7,709 bases of DNA from Bryobacterales bacterium (GTDB lineage: Bacteria; Acidobacteriota; Terriglobia; Bryobacterales; Bryobacteraceae), in NCBI GenBank assembly GCA_003487005.1, contig DNFG01000470.1, positions 565 to 8,273 of the forward strand. Reading direction: 5' to 3'. Below, piece by piece: positions 5,448 through 7,709 of the stretch. The position numbers were made by a program, and so were the translations under genes. Every line of letters begins with the position of its first letter. Position 1 is the stretch's first letter. The notes beneath the pieces are model-generated. The model saw only the letters and a list, made by a program, of their open reading frames with translations. It was not told the DNA's origin and did no database searches.

Positions 5448-6037
5448 GGCTTTGCATCCTTTCCCACGGGTCCATCCTCCCGCGAGGCGTCAAACGCCTT
5501 CAACGCCCGTTGCCGGGCCCGGAAAAGCCGGACCTTGAGGGCGTTCTCGTTCACATCATAGACCTTTTCCAACTCTTTGAGGGAGAGACCTTCCACCTCT
5601 TTGAGCATCAGCAACGTCCGATCCTCGGGCGAAATGCGGCTGAGGATCGAATCGACAAACTCGCGCAGCCGGGATTTTTCCTTTTGCTCTTCGTTCGCCT
5701 TGGCGCCTGCGACGGCGTCGGCGGTGACCATCTGCTGTTCGCTGAGGTCCGCCATCCGGGATTCGGGCCGCCGCCTGCGCTTGCGCAGGTAATCGAGCGC
5801 CGCGTTGACGGTCAGGCGGTAGAGCCAAGGCTCAAAGACCTCGGGGCTTCTCAACTGCTCCAGCGAATAATACAACCGCAAGAACACCTCTTGGGCCACA
5901 TCTTCCACATCCTCGGGGCGCGAGATCATTCTCGCGATGGTCCCAAGGATCCGCCGGCGGTACGCCGTGACCAATTCATTGAACGCGACCGGGTCACCGG
6001 CCTTGGCTCGTTCAACAATTTCGAATTCGATCAGCAT
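5444..6037 (-). CDS. ECF-type RNA polymerase sigma factor
   Basis: 197 residues, the normal ECF length. Region 2 spans about 11-90: FNELVTAYRRRI, the core-binding and -10 elements DVAQEVFLRLYYSLEQL, then WLYRLTVNAALDYLRKRRRR. A linker (91-120) leads to region 4 (about 131-182), with LLMLKEVEGLSLKELEKVY and the recognition helix NALKVRLFRARQRAL that reads the -35 box. It is the first gene of a three-gene unit with overlapping starts and stops. The start at 6037 gives a complete region 2, though no good Shine-Dalgarno precedes it. It resembles RpoE-like sigma factors; the subgroup cannot be fixed without comparison. It is divergent from the helicase gene, with about 200 bases between. Confidence 0.93.
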   Translation of the reverse strand: MLIEFEIVERAKAGDPVAFNELVTAYRRRILGTIARMISRPEDVEDVAQEVFLRLYYSLEQLRSPEVFEPWLYRLTVNAALDYLRKRRRRPESRMADLSEQQMVTADAVAGAKANEEQKEKSRLREFVDSILSRISPEDRTLLMLKEVEGLSLKELEKVYDVNENALKVRLFRARQRALKAFDASREDGPVGKDAKP

Positions 6038-6104
6038 GCGGCGCGAGGATCGCCGGCGGCTTGTTTACATCTCTGCTAATGCTAGGGCGCGCCGGCTCAA
6101 TCAC

Positions 6105-6112
6105 AGGTTACA
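6105..6112 (-). promoter_or_regulatory. Possible ECF-type -35 element of the sigma operon
   Basis: TGTAACCT on the minus strand, about 68 bases before the sigma ATG, carries the AAC core common in -35 boxes of ECF promoters. No clear -10 partner is found at the usual 16-17 bases (CCCTAG there is a poor match). Autoregulation by the encoded sigma factor is inferred. Confidence 0.3.
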
Positions 6113-6184
6113 ACATCGAAAGGATTCCTGTCCTTCGGACAACCCAAGAGTTATCAAAAGGATAGCCTGCTTCGGCGAGCGCGT

Positions 6185-6192
6185 GCTACAAT
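6185..6192 (+). promoter_or_regulatory. Extended -10 promoter of the helicase gene
   Basis: GCTACAAT preceded by T at 6184 gives TGCTACAAT, an extended -10 with TACAAT at 6187-6192 (five of six consensus bases). There is no clear -35. Initiation near 6199 gives a leader of about 36 bases. Confidence 0.5.
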
Positions 6193-6198
6193 CCATGA

Positions 6199-6221
6199 GG
6201 GCGGAGGATTCCTCCCCGCCC
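6199..6221 (+). other. Leader hairpin of the helicase gene
   Basis: GGGC plus GGAGG pairs with CCTCC plus GCCC around an ATT loop, with two bulged C. It would form at the very 5' end of the message and hide the only GGAGG of the leader, which lies 27 bases before the ATG. Confidence 0.4.
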
Positions 6222-6234
6222 CATTCGATCCCCC

Positions 6235-7709
6235 ATGGACTTCCTCGCCGGGCTCAACCCGCAACAGCGGGAGGCCGTTCAGCATGTGGAGGGTCCCCTG
6301 CTGATTCTGGCCGGCGCCGGCAGCGGGAAGACCCGTGTCATCACCCACCGGATCAGTCATCTGATCCGGGATCATGGCGTGTATGGCCCCTCGGTGCTGG
6401 CGGTCACCTTCACGAACAAGGCCGCCGGCGAGATGCGCGAGCGGGTTTTGAAGCTTTTGTCGGGCCAATTGACGGACGCCGGCCCCACGGTGGCGACGTT
6501 CCACTCCTTTTGTGTCCGCCTGCTGCGCCGCGACGGGGCGGCGCTCGGCGAACTCCGGCGCGGATTTAACACAAACTTCCTGATTTACGACGCGGACGAG
6601 CAACTGGCGCTGGTGAAGTCGATCTACAAGCGGGTCGGGCTGGACGAGAAGTTCATGCAGTACCGGGCGGCGCTGTCGCGGATCAGCCACGCGAAGAACC
6701 ACCGGGAGACGCCGCAGGACTTCTACAAGGCGGCGGCGGACCCGAAGATGGCGCGTCTGGCGAAGGTATTCGACGAGTACGAGAACGGGTTGCAGGCCGC
6801 TAACGCCCTGGATTTCGACGACTTGGTGCTTTGGGCGGTGCGTTTGCTGCGCCACGATGGCGAGACGCGGGCGAACTGGAACCGGCGCTTGCAGTTCCTG
6901 ATGATCGACGAGTATCAGGATACGAACCGGTCGCAGTATGAATTGATGCGCCTGCTGGCGGCGCCACCGTTCAACGTGGCGGTGGTGGGCGACGAGGACC
7001 AGTCGATTTATGGCTGGCGGGGCGCGGATATCAAGAACATTCTGGACTTCGAGAAAGACTTTCCGGACGCGCGCGTGATCCGTCTCGAACAGAACTACCG
7101 TTCGACGAAGACGATTATCGACGCCGCCGGGGCGGTGGTGGCGCGCAACAAGGCGCGCAAGGGCAAGTGGCTGTTCACGGACAACGAGGAAGGCACGCCG
7201 GTCTGTTACTACGAGGCGCAGGATGGCGAACAGGAGGCGATGTTCATCGCTTCGACGATCCAGAAACTGCGCCGGACGGAGCCGAATACGCGGGTGGCGG
7301 TGCTGTACCGGACGAACTTCCAGTCGCGGCAGATCGAGGAGTCGCTGCGGCGGTTCCAGATTCCGTACCTGGTGGTGGGCGGGTTTTCGTTCTATCAGCG
7401 GGCCGAGGTGAAGGACATCCTGGCCTATCTGAAGTTGTTGCTGAATCCGGGCGACAACGTGAGCCTGATGCGCATATTGAACGTGCCGGCGCGGGGCATC
7501 GGGAAGACGACGGTGGAACAACTGGAATCGCTGGCGGTGCGCAACGGCATTTCGCTGTCGCAGGCGATTGAATCGGCGTGTGACCAGCACCTGCTGGGGG
7601 CGCGGGCGGAGGCGTCGCTGGGCGTTTTCCGGCGCATGATCGAGGAGTTGCGCGAGGTTCTGCCGGTATCCAGCCCGGACCGCGTGCTGGGAGACATCCT
7701 GGACCGGAC
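6235..7709 (+). CDS. UvrD/PcrA/Rep-type superfamily 1A DNA helicase, 3' end cut by window
   Basis: The frame is open from the ATG at 6235 to the window end: 491 codons, about two thirds of a typical PcrA/UvrD. The ATP-dependent 3'-to-5' helicase motifs appear in order. Motif Q/N-terminus is LNPQQREAV; Walker A AGAGSGKT is at 26-33; motif Ia FTNKAAGEM at 59-67; Ib TFHSF at 88-92; Walker B DEYQD at 225-229; motif III VVGDEDQSIYGWRGA at 250-264; and motif IV QNYRS at 286-290. These are followed by YRTNFQSR and IPYLVVGGFSFYQRAEVKD. Motifs V and VI lie beyond the window. Known roles are nucleotide excision repair, mismatch repair and removal of stalled complexes. PcrA, UvrD and Rep cannot be told apart from this part. 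An in-frame TGA at 6196 and no nearer ATG or GTG fix the start, which has no Shine-Dalgarno at normal distance. Confidence 0.95.
   Translation, partial: MDFLAGLNPQQREAVQHVEGPLLILAGAGSGKTRVITHRISHLIRDHGVYGPSVLAVTFTNKAAGEMRERVLKLLSGQLTDAGPTVATFHSFCVRLLRRDGAALGELRRGFNTNFLIYDADEQLALVKSIYKRVGLDEKFMQYRAALSRISHAKNHRETPQDFYKAAADPKMARLAKVFDEYENGLQAANALDFDDLVLWAVRLLRHDGETRANWNRRLQFLMIDEYQDTNRSQYELMRLLAAPPFNVAVVGDEDQSIYGWRGADIKNILDFEKDFPDARVIRLEQNYRSTKTIIDAAGAVVARNKARKGKWLFTDNEEGTPVCYYEAQDGEQEAMFIASTIQKLRRTEPNTRVAVLYRTNFQSRQIEESLRRFQIPYLVVGGFSFYQRAEVKDILAYLKLLLNPGDNVSLMRILNVPARGIGKTTVEQLESLAVRNGISLSQAIESACDQHLLGARAEASLGVFRRMIEELREVLPVSSPDRVLGDILDR

Noticed and set aside
6154..7590. Long open frame on the minus strand (478 codons)
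   Set aside because: It lies antisense to the helicase and its product is Arg/His/Gln-rich with no domain; it is a by-product of GC-rich codon use.
1..7709. CRISPR array, insertion sequence, tRNA or attachment site
   Set aside because: No regularly spaced repeats, transposase, terminal inverted repeats or cloverleaf were found by reading both strands.

Overview
This is a GC-rich chromosomal window (coding third positions are mostly G or C). The gene content best fits a bacterium of the Acidobacteriota, perhaps the Solibacter/Bryobacter side. That placement is inferred from protein style: a FecR-like protein with a Trp/Tyr-rich tail, an ECF sigma operon ending in a Spy-like protein, and extended -10 promoters. 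It does not come from a database match. No insertion sequence, tRNA, rRNA or CRISPR array was seen.

Layout. (1) 1-879, minus: the N-terminal 293 codons of an exported FecR-like/Trp-rich protein, cut by the window start. (2) 980-3193, plus: a large YfhO-family polytopic membrane protein, transcribed divergently from (1). (3) 3207-3854, minus: a hicA-hicB toxin-antitoxin pair with a textbook operator-promoter and probably leaderless hicA translation. (4) 3890-4340: a gap with no conventional gene. Its second half holds a compact transcription unit: a consensus sigma-70 promoter, a very long Shine-Dalgarno-like match to the 16S rRNA 3' tail, a 14-codon ORF, several stem-loops, a possible pseudoknot and a terminator. 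(5) 4345-4599, plus: rpmE (ribosomal protein L31). (6) 4636-6037, minus: an ECF sigma factor, a membrane anti-sigma-like protein and a Spy/CpxP-like membrane-anchored protein, each overlapping the next by ATGA. (7) 6235 to the window end, plus: the first 491 codons of a UvrD/PcrA-type helicase, divergent from the sigma operon.

How the parts relate. The sigma, anti-sigma and Spy-like genes look like one envelope-stress regulatory unit. They share a bidirectional terminator with rpmE, and the stop codon of the Spy-like gene lies at the base of its loop. HicAB is a self-contained toxin-antitoxin module. The most unusual item is the small transcript at about 4044-4276. I do not recognise it as a known RNA class; it could be a non-coding RNA, a regulatory leader or a tiny peptide gene.
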